A stretch of DNA of 64,000 nucleotides from Pseudonocardia broussonetiae. Lineage in GTDB: Bacteria > Actinomycetota > Actinomycetes > Mycobacteriales > Pseudonocardiaceae. The position numbers and the translations under genes were made by a program. The notes beneath the pieces were generated by a model that was not told the DNA's origin, did not search any database, and saw nothing but the letters and a program-made list of their open reading frames with translations. This document shows, one piece after another, positions 63,924-64,000 of the stretch. The first letter of the stretch is position 1; the number at the start of each line of letters is the position of its first letter. The stretch covers positions 1,061,501 through 1,125,500 of the forward strand of contig NZ_CP053564.1 in assembly GCF_013155125.1 (NCBI RefSeq). Direction: 5' to 3'.

Positions 63924-64000
63924 ATGGAGGACGGTCACGACCGTGCCCCGCGCCATCCCCGGCCCGACGACGTGAACGGCCGCGGCCCCCGCACGCCGGG
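63924..64000 (+). CDS. start of an unidentified gene running off the window
   Basis: GGAGG lies five bases before ATG 63924, and the frame stays open to the window edge (MEDGHDRAPRHPRPDDVNGR and further polar residues). The 25 visible residues are polar, Arg/Pro/Asp-rich and show no motif. It may be a disordered N-terminus. Only the start signal and absence of stops support it. Confidence 0.45.
   Translation, partial: MEDGHDRAPRHPRPDDVNGRGPRTP

Overview
The window is chromosomal DNA from a very GC-rich actinobacterium. GTG starts, GGAGG-type ribosome binding sites, four-base start/stop overlaps, a mycothiol-type DinB enzyme, DUF222/HNH, DUF3040, ANTAR and PucR families all fit Pseudonocardiaceae, and Pseudonocardia is my best guess. 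No rRNA, CRISPR array, integrase or transposase was seen. One tRNA (Lys, UUU) lies at 60105-60177. Gene density is high and no gene-free stretch exceeds about 215 bases.

Layout. 1-14.6 kb is mostly housekeeping and envelope: a MarR fragment, hydrolases, a DUF222/HNH protein, a cysteine dioxygenase/rhodanese operon preceded by a 26-residue leader peptide with three consecutive Cys codons, a membrane protein with a 15-copy EAAEP repeat, malQ, an S4 protein, a DMT exporter, a secreted protein ending in LPVTG, an L,D-transpeptidase and a PLP dehydratase. 14.6-20.5 kb is an aromatic-catabolism locus. A four-gene minus-strand operon (SDR, cupin, meta-cleavage hydrolase, MhpB-type extradiol dioxygenase) diverges from an IclR regulator, a second cupin and a flavin monooxygenase. 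The same palindrome flanks the regulator on both sides. 20.5-35 kb is mixed: a GAF/PP2C phosphatase, esterases, an AraC regulator, an acyl-CoA dehydrogenase, a STAS/GAF/GAF-ANTAR signalling trio, a CocE-type hydrolase, an acyl-CoA synthetase and a PEBP protein. 35-41.7 kb is a ketone-oxidation locus: TetR, a frameshifted Baeyer-Villiger monooxygenase, a hydrolase, a second Baeyer-Villiger enzyme and an AcoR/MimR-like activator. 41.7-45.7 kb holds a PEP-mutase-like enzyme, a decayed TetR/DUF4865 pair, a GreA-like factor, DUF3040, a KhtT-N-like protein and a PucR regulator.

45.8-57.0 kb is the most coherent block: what looks like a complete aerobic nicotinate (maleamate) pathway. It contains a MarR regulator, an FAD monooxygenase (NicC role), an MFS transporter, a three-subunit molybdenum hydroxylase of CoxMLS type (nicotinate 6-hydroxylation role) with a membrane-anchored CoxG, NicF and NicD, and convergently NicX and NicE. 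The two operons carry nearly identical 29-bp promoter/operator blocks at 46371-46399 and 57014-57042, which supports one regulon. NicX, NicD and NicE are supported by their own sequences. The hydroxylase and NicC substrates are inferred from context.

57-64 kb holds a YjbR-like protein, a ROK repressor diverging from a DUF1479 oxygenase with an inverted repeat at its start, tRNA-Lys, a MDMPI-type enzyme, a copper-only-looking superoxide dismutase lipoprotein, dusB, a GGDEF protein and the start of a further gene.
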